DNA of 64,000 nucleotides. Origin: Phellopilus nigrolimitatus (lineage: Eukaryota; Basidiomycota; Agaricomycetes; Hymenochaetales; Hymenochaetaceae). The stretch spans positions 434,001 to 498,000 of the forward strand of contig JAJOHG010000018.1 of NCBI GenBank assembly GCA_021029095.1, given 5' to 3'. The translations under genes and the position numbers were made by a program. The notes under the pieces were generated by a model, which was not told the DNA's origin, made no database searches, and saw only the letters and a list, made by a program, of their open reading frames with translations. Positions 36,422-48,021 of this stretch are shown one piece after another (position 1 is the stretch's first letter; each line of letters begins with the position of its first letter).

Positions 36422-37126
36422 ATGTCCTCACCCACGCCCACGTACCAGCGCCAGCGCCAGCCCAGCGCACCTGCCGCGAGCGAGCGCGACCTCCCGCCGC
36501 CGCGGCGCGGCCGCGCACTGCGCCCCGTCGCGAAGCCGCTCGCGCACACGCGCCTCCCGCGGCTCATCTACGCGCTCGCGGCCCTCGCCGCGCTCCTCTG
36601 CGCGTTCTACGCGGTGCGCCTTGTGCGCTGGAAGGCCGACGCGGGCGGGTGGGCGAACCTCGCGCTCGGGCGGCGCCCGCCGCCGCAGCAGACGCAGCCC
36701 GGCGCGCCTGCGCATGGGCAGCCGGGGGTGGGGAAAGGGGCGGGAGCGCGAAAGGCGGAGCTCGGCCTCGAGGACCACGTCGACGCCATCGCGGCCCTGC
36801 TCGGGATGCAGCCCACGGACCTCGCGGCCGCGCTCTCGGACGCCGTCGTGCAGCACGCCGCGCCCGCGACGCGCTCCTCCCTCGCTGCGTCGCTCTCCGC
36901 GTCCGCGTCCGCCGCGGGGCGCTCGCATGCGCCCGTCGCTGACGCGCTCCTTCACGGCACCCCGGGCGCCGTGCCCGCCGGCGGTGCGAGCGGTGGAGAT
37001 GGTGCGAACGGCGCGAACGACGCGAATGGCGCCGACGGCGCGCCCGGCGCGCTCTCGAAGGCAGGCGCCGTCGCGCAAGCGGTAGACGCTTTCGTCGGGT
37101 CTGACGAGCCGGTCGGGGCTGACTAG
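36422..37126 (+). CDS. Small single-pass membrane protein, uncharacterised
   Basis: Single-exon frame. The first ATG of the open frame is at 36287, but I prefer 36422 (MSSPTPTYQRQRQ) because the preceding 45 codons are low-complexity and lie where a 5' UTR is expected. A Pro/Arg-rich N-terminus is followed by one hydrophobic helix (LIYALAALAALLCAFYAV, about 36563-36616), a basic/Gly-rich linker GGWANLALGRRPPPQQ, and an Ala-rich region containing LEDHVDAIAALLGMQPTDLAAALSDAV. The tail is built of Gly/Ala/Asn/Asp repeats (GANGANDANGADGAPGA). GC and codon bias are extreme here, so open frames on the other strand are shadows. It resembles hypothetical proteins widespread in agaricomycetes; function unknown. 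Confidence 0.6.
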   Translation: MSSPTPTYQRQRQPSAPAASERDLPPPRRGRALRPVAKPLAHTRLPRLIYALAALAALLCAFYAVRLVRWKADAGGWANLALGRRPPPQQTQPGAPAHGQPGVGKGAGARKAELGLEDHVDAIAALLGMQPTDLAAALSDAVVQHAAPATRSSLAASLSASASAAGRSHAPVADALLHGTPGAVPAGGASGGDGANGANDANGADGAPGALSKAGAVAQAVDAFVGSDEPVGAD

Positions 37127-38513
37127 CGTTCTTCCCCTCTGCACAGATCATGGGCGCGGACCACGAGCCCGAGCTCGTCGGCTGAAGACGTACTTTTTTC
37201 GCCCTCGGCCGCTGTCATGCTTATAAGTGCGTGTATGCTTTTGCCTGCTGCATGGCGCACCTCCGTCGTCTGAGTCGCTGAGCCTTCCCTCCGCCTGTCA
37301 GAAACTTTGAACGAAGAAACGACACGCCGGCGATGGAATGCGGTAAACATCGGTTCTTGGCTCTCGCGGTCCCCCGTGTTATTCTCTTATTCTCGTGTTG
37401 TTTCCGTCTGTGTGTATGCTTTCTTGCCCAAGAGCGCTTTCGTACTTGCAACTCGGTGCCCCCAGCCCCTGCCCCAGGCCCAGCCCCATATGAAATAGTC
37501 CCGGAAACGGGCGCCAAAGCAAGAAAGCGCTTCGGCGCATACGGTGCTGCACGTAGATTCGAAAAGCGCATGCAGACATGTATATGTTGCGTACGAAATG
37601 CAATTTAAAACTGGATGATGTTGCGTTCGATGCCGACGAGCGAGTACTGCATATACAGTACAAGACGGTCGAGATTAAGTCACTTTATTCTTGACAAGCT
37701 CTCTGACTATTCACGACGACGACACATCTGCCATCTTTTGAGAAATCTTTAGAAAAATTGCAGCTGAAGAAGTAGCGAATTTGGTGTTTACCACTGAAGA
37801 GCATCCAGCCGAAAGATCTGCGGTGAGGGGAGGCAATCCCTGCCAAAAGAGTGTGCACGCTTTGTAATCTGACAAATAATCGGCACTTCCCAATTTAAAA
37901 AATTCCGGTGGCAAGAGCCTACAGATGGCTATCTTGATGCAATTCAGCCACTCCTTGCTGATTTTTATTTTTTCAAAGCAATAAAACTGTACTTTAAAGC
38001 TATAATTATATTAAGCACTTAATATAATGAAGCTTGTCCCTGAGGAAAGATTCATAGCAAAGAAAAGAGCAGGAGGTGAGTGCATTTTCAGATGGCACGC
38101 GACCTCAGCGCACAGGAATGCCCGCGACATGCAAACGCGCAGAACGGGTTTTGTAGCTTGACTTCTACTCATGATAACAATGCAGCGTTCACAACTTCGA
38201 AAGGGGACATGTCTACTACGCAATACAATAGCCATCCTCTTGTTGACAAAATCGCCGAAAGCCACCATTTCTACCTCTTGCGATGCTTTCTAGACAATCA
38301 TACTAGCTTCAATTAGGATGTTTAAGTACAAGCACTGCTTAATCTTTTGTCTCGGGCACACTTGTAACTTATGAACAGGAAGCTTATTGGGTGTTATAGC
38401 TTCACAATGTGGCCTGTGCGAAGAACTCTCGACATCGAAATTGATGCCTTGGTAGATAGCAGTTTTTATAGTTTACAGTATGTACATCGTAAGTGAAAAT
38501 TGTGAGGTCAGTC
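37127..38513. other. Intergenic; contains left border of the duplicated block
   Basis: No gene motif is seen on either strand. From about 38173 to the next gene the sequence is closely similar to 45380-45718, the 3' flank of the duplicated gene, which marks the left edge of the 2.65-kb duplication. Confidence 0.5.
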
Positions 38514-40825
38514 TCAGAGATAAAAGCTAGCATAAATCGAGTCTTCCAAACCAGAAATTCCCCACTTGGAATGGAAAATTCCGGGCTCGGGATTACGAAG
38601 TCTTGCAACGATTGGTATCCATTTATCCATGGGATGCGCCCCGCAACCTTCCATCCGGTCATCCATCTCTTCCTCGTTGTAAAGGTCGTCCTCGCAGATA
38701 CAATAACGCGAAGTATAATTGAGATCAAGAGTTGTCATGTATCCCGTATATACTTCGTGTACAGCGAAGCAGACTTTGGAGTCCTCGTATTCCGCGGTAT
38801 CCGGATTCCATATGTCATCCTCAAGTGGCACGCTCATGCAGCGCGTGAGGAAGAGACTGGAAATCCGGGGTCGACGTACCCACTCTCTCCGTAGCGCCCA
38901 TGAAGTCTGTCCAAACATATCATATGTGTACAAATCAGTGAAGCCCATGATGAGCAACTGGACGTCGAGTGGTATGGGTAGGCGAGCTGAACCAGGCTGG
39001 AACGTCTGCAGAACTTGGGAGCTAGATGCGCCTGGATAATGCTGGGAGGGATCGATACAGGGAGGTCGTAAATAGTGCGCCAGAAGTCGAAAACCAAGTT
39101 CGAACCCGTCATCGTCATTAGCATACGCGTCAAGAACGGGAATGACATCGCTGTGGGCGACGGACGCGCCGTAATCTGCGATAGAGACAACGACAACGCT
39201 ACGCACAGACCATAGTAGCGCTGTGCATTTCTCCAGCTGCTTTCCTTGGACATGAAGCACTGCGTCGCCGATCCTAGCATGTAGATGGTCCTCAGAAACA
39301 AGTCTGCTGGATAGTACAATCAAGCAACTTCTGAACCAGAAGAATGCTGTGGGGCCTCTTTTTTCCTTCTCCTCCTTCTCCTTCAGTCGAACCTCGTCTT
39401 CGGCTTTCATTTCCTGCACTCTTTCCTCGAAACTCTTCTTCATGAATCGTTCATGTTCTTTTTTTATCTTTTCATATCCACCCTGCTCCCACACCCAAAT
39501 GTAAGCAGGCACTTCGTCAAACCAGAGGCGGAAGGAGCAGGGCGTCAGCACGCGCAGCAGATACTCTGCAGATATCTCGAACGCTTTGTCTGTGGGTGCA
39601 TATCGGTGTGCATTCTGAAGTGTGCTAAGAAACTGCTTGATCAACATCTTCCCGACCTGTTTCGTGAGCTCCAGTGTCGTGGCGGACAGCGGGTAGGGAC
39701 TGTTCATCCACACTGAACTCTCGATGGACTTGACTTTCCCACTTGATACGAGCTCCTGGTACTTCGATAGGCCAGCCACAGATACAGGTATATCGGGATA
39801 TAAGTCCGCGCCGACATCAGATATAACTTTAGGCCAAAGATATTTTTTCTTCCGACTGTCTAAGCGAGTAAAATACTCCGAGGACAAGTTGTCATAGCCT
39901 CGCGGAATGCGGTCCAGCTTGAAGTGCACCTCATCGTCAACAGAGAAGGCCATACGGTCCAGATCAATCGTGTATATTCGTGTCACGTCATCATGTCTGT
40001 AAAACCAATGATAATCACGTATGATTAGACCGCGTGGTGTATGTGCGGGGCTGATTTTTCTGAAATAAAAGGTGTCGTCGTAACTGCATTTGAAATCATC
40101 GACATCTACTTGGGGAAGGAGCTCCGCGATTCTGTGTTCGACATTGCTGGATCGCAGAATAGTCTTGCACAGGTCCCGCCATTCTGCAGTGGCAAGTCGT
40201 ATATGTAGCTCTCTTAGTTAACAAACCAGGCAATTTCTGGTATTAGTGCGTACCGTTGAATTCCTTTTCCTCCGAAGGAATGCTGGCCAAGACGAATTCC
40301 GCAATATTCAAAGCATTGAGATGGCAGTACCAGACTAGGTAAGTTCCTAACCAACACACTCGCTTGTCAGCCCCCCTTGAAGAAAACAGAGATCTAAGTA
40401 GGAAGTAGAAATACCGTACCGTCGACAGGAAAAATAATGTATCCGGTCTTCCCCCCCATACAGTATGCGATGATATGCAATAGAGTCTGATGCAGCGGAG
40501 TTTGAGTGTAATGGGCGCTGTACGGATTCAAACGTTGCTCAACGTTCAGGGTCAAGAGGTGCGGTTGACGTGGAATTTCTGGAAAATTTTCAAACACGTC
40601 AACGTGACTGAACACGTGATGTGTGGCTTGAGCCACAAAGAACTGCGAATTCACGTGAAAACAATATTGCACAGCTGAAATACATGCATTGATTCGCGAC
40701 AATCCTCGCAGATAAGTCTTCGTGGATTCGATGACAGCACGGAGTTAGTTGATTCTTTTTATAACAGCTTCCATGTTCGCAAATGCCAGTGCGTAACCAT
40801 CCACAAGCAGCATATTCGCAAACAT
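38173..40825 (-). repeat. Segmental duplication, copy A
   Basis: Closely similar to 45380-48021 in the same orientation, offset about 7.2 kb. It covers the 3' flank, the whole 600-aa gene and about 360 bp upstream of its start. Confidence 0.9.
38514..40459 (-). CDS. Uncharacterised agaricomycete protein, duplicated copy A
   Basis: Exons 40420-40459, 40254-40346 and 38514-40183 give 600 residues in one frame; phase-1 junctions complete PVDG|TYLVWYCHLNAL and EFN(E)|WRDLCK. Visible landmarks are an N-terminal TGYIIFPVDG and ALNIAEFVLASIPSEEKEF block, then a strongly conserved IYTIDLDRMAFSVDD...FKLDRIPRG segment. A charged Lys/Glu-rich region (about residues 280-320) follows, then a central SCLIVLSSRLVSEDHLHARIGDAV region, and an F-box-like LPIPLDVQLLIMGFTDLYTYDMF near the C-terminal third. 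The same plan appears at 45719-47665 and, diverged, at 60396-62328. The family is common in mushroom genomes, but I know of no function. The F-box-like motif hints at a ubiquitin-ligase adaptor, which is only an inference. Confidence 0.75.
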
Positions 40826-41821
40826 TTACCGATCCAGAAACGAACTGTACGAGATGGCCAACTACCGGCTTCCGGAGCATAATTCACCTGAGTGAGAAGT
40901 GCATATTTTTTGTATTATATATTCTGCTAAGCCGGTGTTCCTTTATCGATAATATACTACCTACCTACCTACATGTACATACAAACCTGAAACAATGGAA
41001 ACCAAAGCATGTGAAGCCAAGTAAAGCAGTTTGTGTTTGTGGCCTCAGGCAAACCTGGACCAAACAGGCAGCTATGAGCTTGCATGGCAGCGGCATGTCT
41101 TACGGACCTGAAATTTGGGCGCTGAGCGGAGGTAAGCAGCCAAAGCACTTGTAAAGATAGACAGAAGTAAATGTCGATCACCACGACTTTCTACATCCAT
41201 GTGTATATCATATGTACATACAGTCCCCCCTTTACAAAAAGAAAAAAGTCTACGCCATCCTAGACTCCGTATAATCGCGAAATCACTCCGCCAATTCATT
41301 TTCCCGTTTCCTTCTGCTCGAGAAACAAAATCAATATGTACGCGTTACAAAGAAATCCGCAGAACGTATCCAAGAAAAGCAAAGGGCCTAAAACAAAAGA
41401 AACGAAGAGAAAAAGGCGGTACATGCAAAAGGTAGATGACAAAAAATCCGGCACCCCTCGAGTCCTTTCCAAAAACAAACAAACCGAAAAAAAAGAAGAA
41501 AGAAAAACAGGGAGAACAACAGTGCCATTATCTATCTATCTATTATGTAGCAGGGTCGGTATTCAAATACGAGTGTCAAGATAAGATAAAGATGCAATAA
41601 TAAAAGGTGAGGGTCGATCGTACGCTACGTTAAATTGCGGATTGCGTCTGGTGGTCAGCGATGGTAGTGGCGGTGGCAGTGGCAGTGGTGATGATGCGGG
41701 GATACAACAGGAAAGATGTACGGCAAGGGAGGGGGGACACAGTACTGGATGCAACGAGAGGTATGTGTGCGTGACGAGGAAAACGAACGAGAAGACGAAG
41801 AAAAGCACGCGTGCGGGCGCC
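40826..41821. other. Intergenic, no supported gene
   Basis: Unique sequence to the right of duplicated copy A. 41220-41520 is A-rich with low-complexity Lys-coding frames; no motif supports a gene. 41580-41820 is probably 3' UTR of the glycosidase-like gene on the minus strand, with a (GTGGCA)-like short repeat near 41670-41690. Confidence 0.5.
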
Positions 41822-44028
41822 TCACAGCGGCGCCCCGGCCGCCGCGCCCACGAGCATCGCAAGCGCGACGAGCATCCACGCGCTCGGCGGGCCCCCGCCC
41901 GCCTTCCCCCGCGCGGCATTCGCGCCGGGCGCACCGGCCGCAGCCCAGTCGCGCCACGCGGCGTACATGAGCAGCACGAACGCCTGCGCCTCGGGGCTCT
42001 CGCTGCCCTGGCTCCCGAACGCGTTGGGGTTGACGACGGGCGCGAGCCATCCGTTCGCGGAGAAGTGGGTCATGGCTGCGAGCGAGGACGCGTTCGCGAA
42101 GGCGGCGCCGACGCCGGCGGAGGGCGCCCAGAGCGCGGCGCGCGCGGCCTCCGCGGCGGGCAGGTGCTTGTAGGTCTGCGTGAGCAGCGCGGTGCGGTAG
42201 ACGGTCGCGGCGAGCAGCGCGGTGGAGGACGCGTCGGCGAAGGAGCTCGCGTTGTCCGCGTAGTTGTTAAAGAGGCCGTCGCTGCGCTGCAGGAAAGCTA
42301 AATCAGCTCGGAGAGAAAACGCACGGAGAGGGGGGAGCGGACGCACGACGTGCGCGTACATCGCGTCGTGAATCTCGCCGACCCACTTCGCGAGGTCCTT
42401 GCGCTCGCTCTTCATCGCGTTCGCGTACTGGCTGCCCGCGAGCGTGCCGAGCACGCGCAGCATGCCCGCGGCTGCCCAGCCGTTGCCCGTGCTCCAGTGG
42501 CCCGGATCCTGGAAGTCGCTGCCCAGCACGACGTGCTTCCACAGCCCGCCCGCGCCGCTGTCCCTCAGGTACCCGCGGTACAGCTTCACCTGCGTGTAGG
42601 CCGCGGCGAGCATGGACTGGTTCGCCGTCGTCGCGCCGTAGTACGCGAGGAACGGCGGGACCATGTACACGAAGTCGGACCACAGCTGCACCTCCGCGAC
42701 GCGGTGGCTCAGCGCGCCGTCGGTCGTGCGGGGCACGTCCGCCCACAGGTAGTTCATTTGGTCGACGGCGGCCTGACCGAAGTTGACCGAGGCGTTGTTC
42801 TGGCCGGTCCAGTTCGCGAGCAGCGCGGCGACGCCGTTGCTCGCGGGGTCCGCGGCGCTGCCGTCGCCCGCGACGAGCGGCTGCGGCGTGCCCGCGGAGA
42901 GCCCGGCGATGTGGGTGCGGTTCGCGATGACGGCGGCGACGATGTCGAAGACGGGCGCGAGCGAGGCGGGAGCGGAGGTGGGAGGCGGGACGTTGCTGCC
43001 GTTGAGCACGGAGAAGGCGGGCGTGTTGAGCTCGGTGAGGGCCTGCTCGCGCGTGCCGAGCTCCCAGCTGCGGGGTTGAGTAGGTCAGCACTGGACAGAA
43101 CGGACGGAATAACGGGACGGAATTCGAGTAAGGCCTCGCGCTCCGGAGTCCCTTTCCCTGAGACAGCCAGGTAACTCCCATCCATACAGCTCAGACGGAG
43201 ACGCCTCCAGCCAACCCAGCGCAACGCCGCGCGTTCGGGTGCCCGAGCCGATTTATGAGCTTCCCCTCTGCAGTCAACGCTTGTGTGTCAGGCAGGTAGC
43301 GCCAACGGAACGATCTGATATTATCGCTGCGCAGGCCACGGACAAGGCGCACCCGATGCAGCCGTCTGCGCGCGCGCAGACACCATGCCCGGCGGAGAGA
43401 CCGAGCAAGGCCCGTCCCACGAAATCACTCACGCGCGGCATCATCTAGTCTCCTTGGCGCTCTACCGACGTCAGCGCCCTCCCGAACGGGCACGCCTCCC
43501 GAGCTCAGAATCCAGATCCCGCGCACCAGCCAGCCAGAGATTAGAGACGGCCGAACACAAAGACACGCACGCGCGCGGCTTTATATAAAAACACGCATGA
43601 CGTCGACACGTCGCGCCCGGACACGTCGTGCCCGGACCGACAGACGACACGACATGACAGCGGGCTTCCAGTCGACGTCGGCGCGGCGCACCGGCTTCGA
43701 GCGGACGGAATAATGGGAGGGAATTCGAGCACGACCTCGCGCTCCGGAGTCCCTTTTCCTGAGACAGCCAGGATCCTCCCATCCATACAGCTTAGACCGA
43801 CACGCCTCCAGCGTAGCTTCCGAAACACACCTTCCGAGTCCAACCCGCACAAAAACAAAAGCATAATGCTCACCTATGCGTCGCGCCCTCCGCAAGGCGC
43901 TGCACGACGATCGCGATCTGCGCATCGGTGAGGTTCTGGGTGGCCGCGTGCACGCGGGGGACACCAGCGAGGGCAGACACGAGGATAGCAACGGACTTAA
44001 TGAGCGACTGGGCGAGGAGGATGCGCAT
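41822..44028 (-). CDS. Secreted six-hairpin glycosidase-like protein (GH105/GH88-type)
   Basis: Exons 43874-44028, 42347-43067 and 41822-42286. Exon 1 begins MRILLAQSLIKSVAIL and encodes a clear signal peptide ending near VHA. The long first intron (806 nt) joins ATH to SWELGTREQALTELNTPAF. The second intron is exactly 60 nt and in frame, so it could be misread as 20 extra codons; its GTGCGT donor, CTGAT branch site and CTGCAG acceptor argue that it is spliced. Conserved stretches are QLWSDFVYMVPPFLAYYG, WSTGNGWAAAGMLRVLG and RSDGLFNNYADN, typical of alpha/alpha-barrel (six-hairpin) enzymes such as unsaturated glycuronyl hydrolases. The C-terminus (small residues then PSAWMLVALAMLVGAAAGAPL) looks like a GPI-anchor signal. 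It is probably a cell-surface or secreted carbohydrate-active protein; substrate unknown. Confidence 0.82.
43092..43205 (+). repeat. Intronic direct repeat, copy 1
   Basis: About 110 bp closely similar to 43699-43812, both inside the long first intron of the glycosidase-like gene. Shared landmarks are GACGGAATAA, GCTCCGGAGTCCC, CTGAGACAGCCAGG and CATCCATACAGCT. Confidence 0.85.
43699..43812 (+). repeat. Intronic direct repeat, copy 2
   Basis: Second copy of the 43092-43205 repeat in direct orientation, start to start about 607 bp apart. The sequence between them is GC-rich and shows no frame of interest. Confidence 0.85.
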
Positions 44029-44117
44029 GTCCGTGTGCGGGGCGTGTCAGCGTGTCACGTTATCTTTATCACGAAGCGCGTGGTGGTTGGTATCCAAGAG
44101 GGGTAAAGAGGAAGTGC

Positions 44118-44153
44118 GGGGATGGGGATGGGGATGGGGATGGGGATGGGGAT
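44118..44153 (+). repeat. (GGGGAT)6 microsatellite, strong G-quadruplex motif
   Basis: Six exact G4 runs separated by AT. It lies 90 bp upstream of the start codon of the minus-strand glycosidase-like gene, so the G-rich strand is that gene's template strand. Such tracts can fold into quadruplexes and vary in length. Confidence 0.9.
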
Positions 44154-45718
44154 GAGGAGCAGAGAAGAAACGCTGTTTCTTATAATGCATGCATGCAACC
44201 CCCGCGGTATTTTTGGAAGCCAGTCGGTACTAAAATTGGATGACATAAGGATCTTCCTACGTCAGAAAGCGGTTAGACTTTTAGACGCACGTCCGTCCGC
44301 CGCCAAAGGAGGAAATCGTCTTGCCTTTCCCTTGTCGCGACACCACCTCCAGCGCCCGCTCACCTGTCTTATATAAGCCAACACTCCGTGATCATGATCC
44401 ATAGGTACGTGTTCGTGTACATGTATACCACCCTCCCCGCATGGGCTTATCAAATTCAAATTCGCTCGATCAGCGTTTGATTTCGCCGGGCGTGCTTCAA
44501 TTCTTCCGCTGCTACGAACACACGCCCCTGACCTTCCTTCCTACCTTCATACATTCATTGTAGTTTTTTTCCATCTTGACTGTTGAAAGCAATCAGGCGG
44601 CCGCTCAGCGCACTCTGATTCCTCGAAATCACTCAGGAGTGTCGGGTCTTCGCCAGCCGTACCACCGAGGACGTGTCTTCAGCAAAGCTCACAGGGCGGT
44701 TAGGCACCGGATCCCGGACAAGTCCATCATTCAGGTCCGTGTGCGGTGCGGGGCCAGGCCCCGTAGACTCAAGTTCCTCGCCTCCCATACATGGCACGAC
44801 GCCCGGCGTCGAATCGCCTGCCTGGGTAAACACTTATCTAACGCTTATCTAACCCCAAAGACAGCCAGCATGTGCGAAGCATGTGTGACTAAGGCTTATT
44901 CTGAGCTCTTTTGTATGCTTCAATGTAGTCCAACTTTTTTCCCACATGGGCTTATTTGATTTTGTAGGCAGAGTGCAAGATTTGTTTGCTAAGATCAGGA
45001 GTTCAAGTGCGGAAGGAGGAAAGGAAGCGGAGAGAGGAAGCAAGCATACATGCGTGCAGCATCATAACCGGTTCTCACGGGGGCACTGCACCGAGTAGTC
45101 TCAATTGCACGTGGCTACTAGGCAGTCGAGCGTCTTCTTGCGCGCGATGACATACAACGATGGCGCAACTACGCCTCGAAGCAACAATGGGGAGTGCAAA
45201 GAGGCTGATAAGAATCTATGTGTTTCACCTTCCTTCGTGTATGATTTCAGAAATGAGTAAATGAGCACGTATCCAGAGCTCTCGCTGGTTCCGTAACCAC
45301 TGTATTGCCATGTTCGTCTTTGCAGGACAAAGTTATCGCGATTGATCCTACACACGACAAGCTCCCATTAGCGGACGAAGATAACAATGCAGTGTTCACA
45401 AATGCGAAAGGGACATGTCTACTACGCAATACATTAGCCATCCTTTTATTGACACAATTGCCGAAAGCCGCCATTTCTACCTCTTGCGTTGCTTTCTATA
45501 CGATCATACCAGCTTCAAATAGGATGTTTGAGTACAAGCATTGCTTAATCCTTTGTCTCGGGCACACTTGTAACTTGCGAATAGAAATTTGATTGGATTT
45601 TGAGCTTCACAACGTGACTTGTACGACAAAATCTCGATGGACGGTTGAAACCAACGCTTTGGTAGATAGCAGCTTTTACAATTTATGTACATTGTAAGCG
45701 AAAATTGTGAGGTCAGTC
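44154..45718. other. Intergenic, no supported gene
   Basis: No gene motif seen on either strand. A TTATATAAG palindrome at about 44369-44377 could serve as a TATA element. From about 45380 onward the sequence belongs to duplication copy B. Confidence 0.45.
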
Positions 45719-48021
45719 TCAGGGATAAACGCTAGCATAAATCGAGTCTCGCAAACAAGAAATTCCCCAGTTGGAATGGAAAATTTCGGAATCGGGATTA
45801 CGGAGTTTTGCAATGATTGGTATCCATTTATCTATGGGATGGGCCCCGCAACCTTCCATCCGGTTATCCATCTCTTCCTCGTTGTAAAGGTCGTCCTCGC
45901 AGATACAATAACGCGAAGTATAATTGAGATCAAGAGTTGTCAGGTATCCGGTATACACTTCGTGCGCAGCGAAGCAGACTTTGGAGTCCTCGTATTCCGC
46001 GGTATCCGGATTCCATATATCGTCCTCAAATGACACGCTCATGCAGCGCGTAAGGAAAAGACTGGAAATCCGGGGTCGACGTACCCACTCTCTCCGTAGC
46101 GCCCACGAAGTCTTTCCAAACATATCATATGTGTACAAATCAGTGAAGCCCATGATGAGCAATTGGACGTCGAGTGGTATGGGTGGGCGAGTTGAACCGG
46201 GCTGGAACGTCTGCAGAACTTGGGAGCTAGATGAGCCTGGCGAATGCTGGGAGGGATCGATACAGGGAGGTCGTAAATAGTGCGCCAGAAGTCGAAAACC
46301 AAGTTCGAACCCGTCATCGTCATTAGCATACGCATCAAGAACGGGAATGACATCGCTATGTGCGACGGACGCGCCGTAATCTGAAATAGAGACCACAACA
46401 ACGCTACGCAAAGACCATAGTAGCGCTGTGCATTTCTCCAGCTGCTTTCCTTGGACATGAAGCACTGCGTCGCCGATCCTAGCATGTAGATGGTCCTCAG
46501 AAACAAGTCTGCTGGATAGTACAATCAAACAGCTTCTGAACCAGAAGAATGCTGTGGGACTTCTTTTCGCCTTTTCCTCCTCCTCCTTCAGTCGACCCTC
46601 GTCTTCGGCAATCATTTCCTGCATTCTTTCCTCGAAACTCATCTTCATATATCGTTGATGTTCTTTTTTTATCTTTTCATGTCCACCCTCCTCCCACACT
46701 CCAACGTAAGTAGGCTCTTTGTAGAGCCAGAGACGGAAGGAGTAGGGCGTCAGCGCACGCAGCAGATACTCTGCAGATAGCTCGAACGGCTTGTCTGTGG
46801 GTGCATATCGGTGTGCGTTTTGAAGTGTGCTAAGAAATTGCTTGATCAACATCTTGCCGACCTGTTTGGTGAGCTCCTGTGTCGTGGCGGACAGCGGGTA
46901 GGGACTGTTCATCCACACTGAACTCTCGATGGACTTGACTTTCCCACTTGATAGGAGCTCCTGGTACTTCGATAGGCCAGCAACAGATACAGGTATATCG
47001 GGATATAAGTCCGCGCCGACATCAGATATAACTTTAGGCCAAAGATATTTTTTCTTCCGACTGTCTAAGCGAGTGAAATACTCCGAGGACAGGTTGTCAT
47101 GGCCTCGTGGAATTCGGTCCAGCTTAAAGTGCACCTCATCGTCAACAGAGAAGGCCATACGGTCCAGATCAATCGTGTATATTCGTGTCACGTCATCATG
47201 TCTGTAAAACCAATGATAATCACGTATGATTAGACCGCGTGGTGTATGTGCGGGGCTGATTTTTCTGAAATAAAAGGTGTCGTCGTAACTGCATTTGAAA
47301 TCATCGACATCTACTTGGGGAAGGAGCTCCGCGATTCTGTGTTCGACATTGCTGGATCGCAGAATAGTCTTGCACAGGTCCCGCCATTCTGCAGTGGCAA
47401 GTCGTATATGTAGCTCTCTTAGTTAACAAACCAGGCAATTTCTGGTATTAGTGCGTACCGTTGAATTCCTTTTCCTCCGAAGGAATGCTGGCCAAGACGA
47501 ATTCCGCAATATTCAAAGCACTGAGATGGCAGTACCAGACTAGGTAAGTTCCTTAACCAACACACTCGCTTGTCAGCCCCCCTTGAAGAAAACAGAGATC
47601 TAAGTAGGAAGTAGAAATACCGTACCGTCGACAGGAAAAATGATGTATCCCGTTTTTCCCCCCATACAGTATGCGATGATATGCAATAGAGCCTGATGCA
47701 GCGGAGTTTGAGTGTAATGGGCGCTGTGCGGATTCAAACGTTGCTCAACGTTCAAGGTCAAGAGGTGCGGTTGACGTGGAGACTTTTTAAACACGTCAAC
47801 GTGACTGAACACGTGATGTGTGGCTTGAGCCACAAAGAAAAACTGCGAATTCACGTGAAAACAACATTGCACAGCTGAAATACATGATTCGCGACAATCC
47901 TCGCAGAGAAGTCTTCCTGGATTTCGATGACAGCACGGAGTCAGTTGATTCTTTTTATAACAGCTTCCATGTTCGCAAATGCCAGTGCGTATCCACAATC
48001 AACATATCCGGAAACATCTAC
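45380..48021 (-). repeat. Segmental duplication, copy B
   Basis: Direct duplicate of 38173-40825. Similarity drops sharply outside these borders on both sides. Confidence 0.9.
45719..47665 (-). CDS. Uncharacterised agaricomycete protein, duplicated copy B
   Basis: Exons 47626-47665, 47459-47551 and 45719-47388 match those of copy A in length and phase, giving a protein of the same length. Most of the protein is nearly identical to copy A. A short stretch encoded at about 46560-46770 is much more diverged and mostly by amino-acid changes: the segment around FRLWLYKEPTYVGVWEEGG against FRLWFDEVPAYIWVWEQGG, then the Lys/Glu region. The acceptor of exon 2 reads AAG here instead of TAG in copy A, a weaker but usable site. 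Function as for copy A, that is, unknown. Confidence 0.75.

Noticed and set aside
36336..37151. Several long frames on both strands rich in Arg, Ala and Pro
   Set aside because: They are shadows created by the very high GC of the small membrane-protein gene; only one frame has a plausible membrane helix and family-like pattern.
41642..42301. A plus-strand Arg/Glu/Gly-rich frame opposite the glycosidase-like gene
   Set aside because: Antisense shadow of conserved enzyme sequence.
42287..42346. Twenty in-frame codons inside the glycosidase-like gene
   Set aside because: They have a good donor, branch site and acceptor and interrupt a conserved segment, so I treat them as an intron, not protein.
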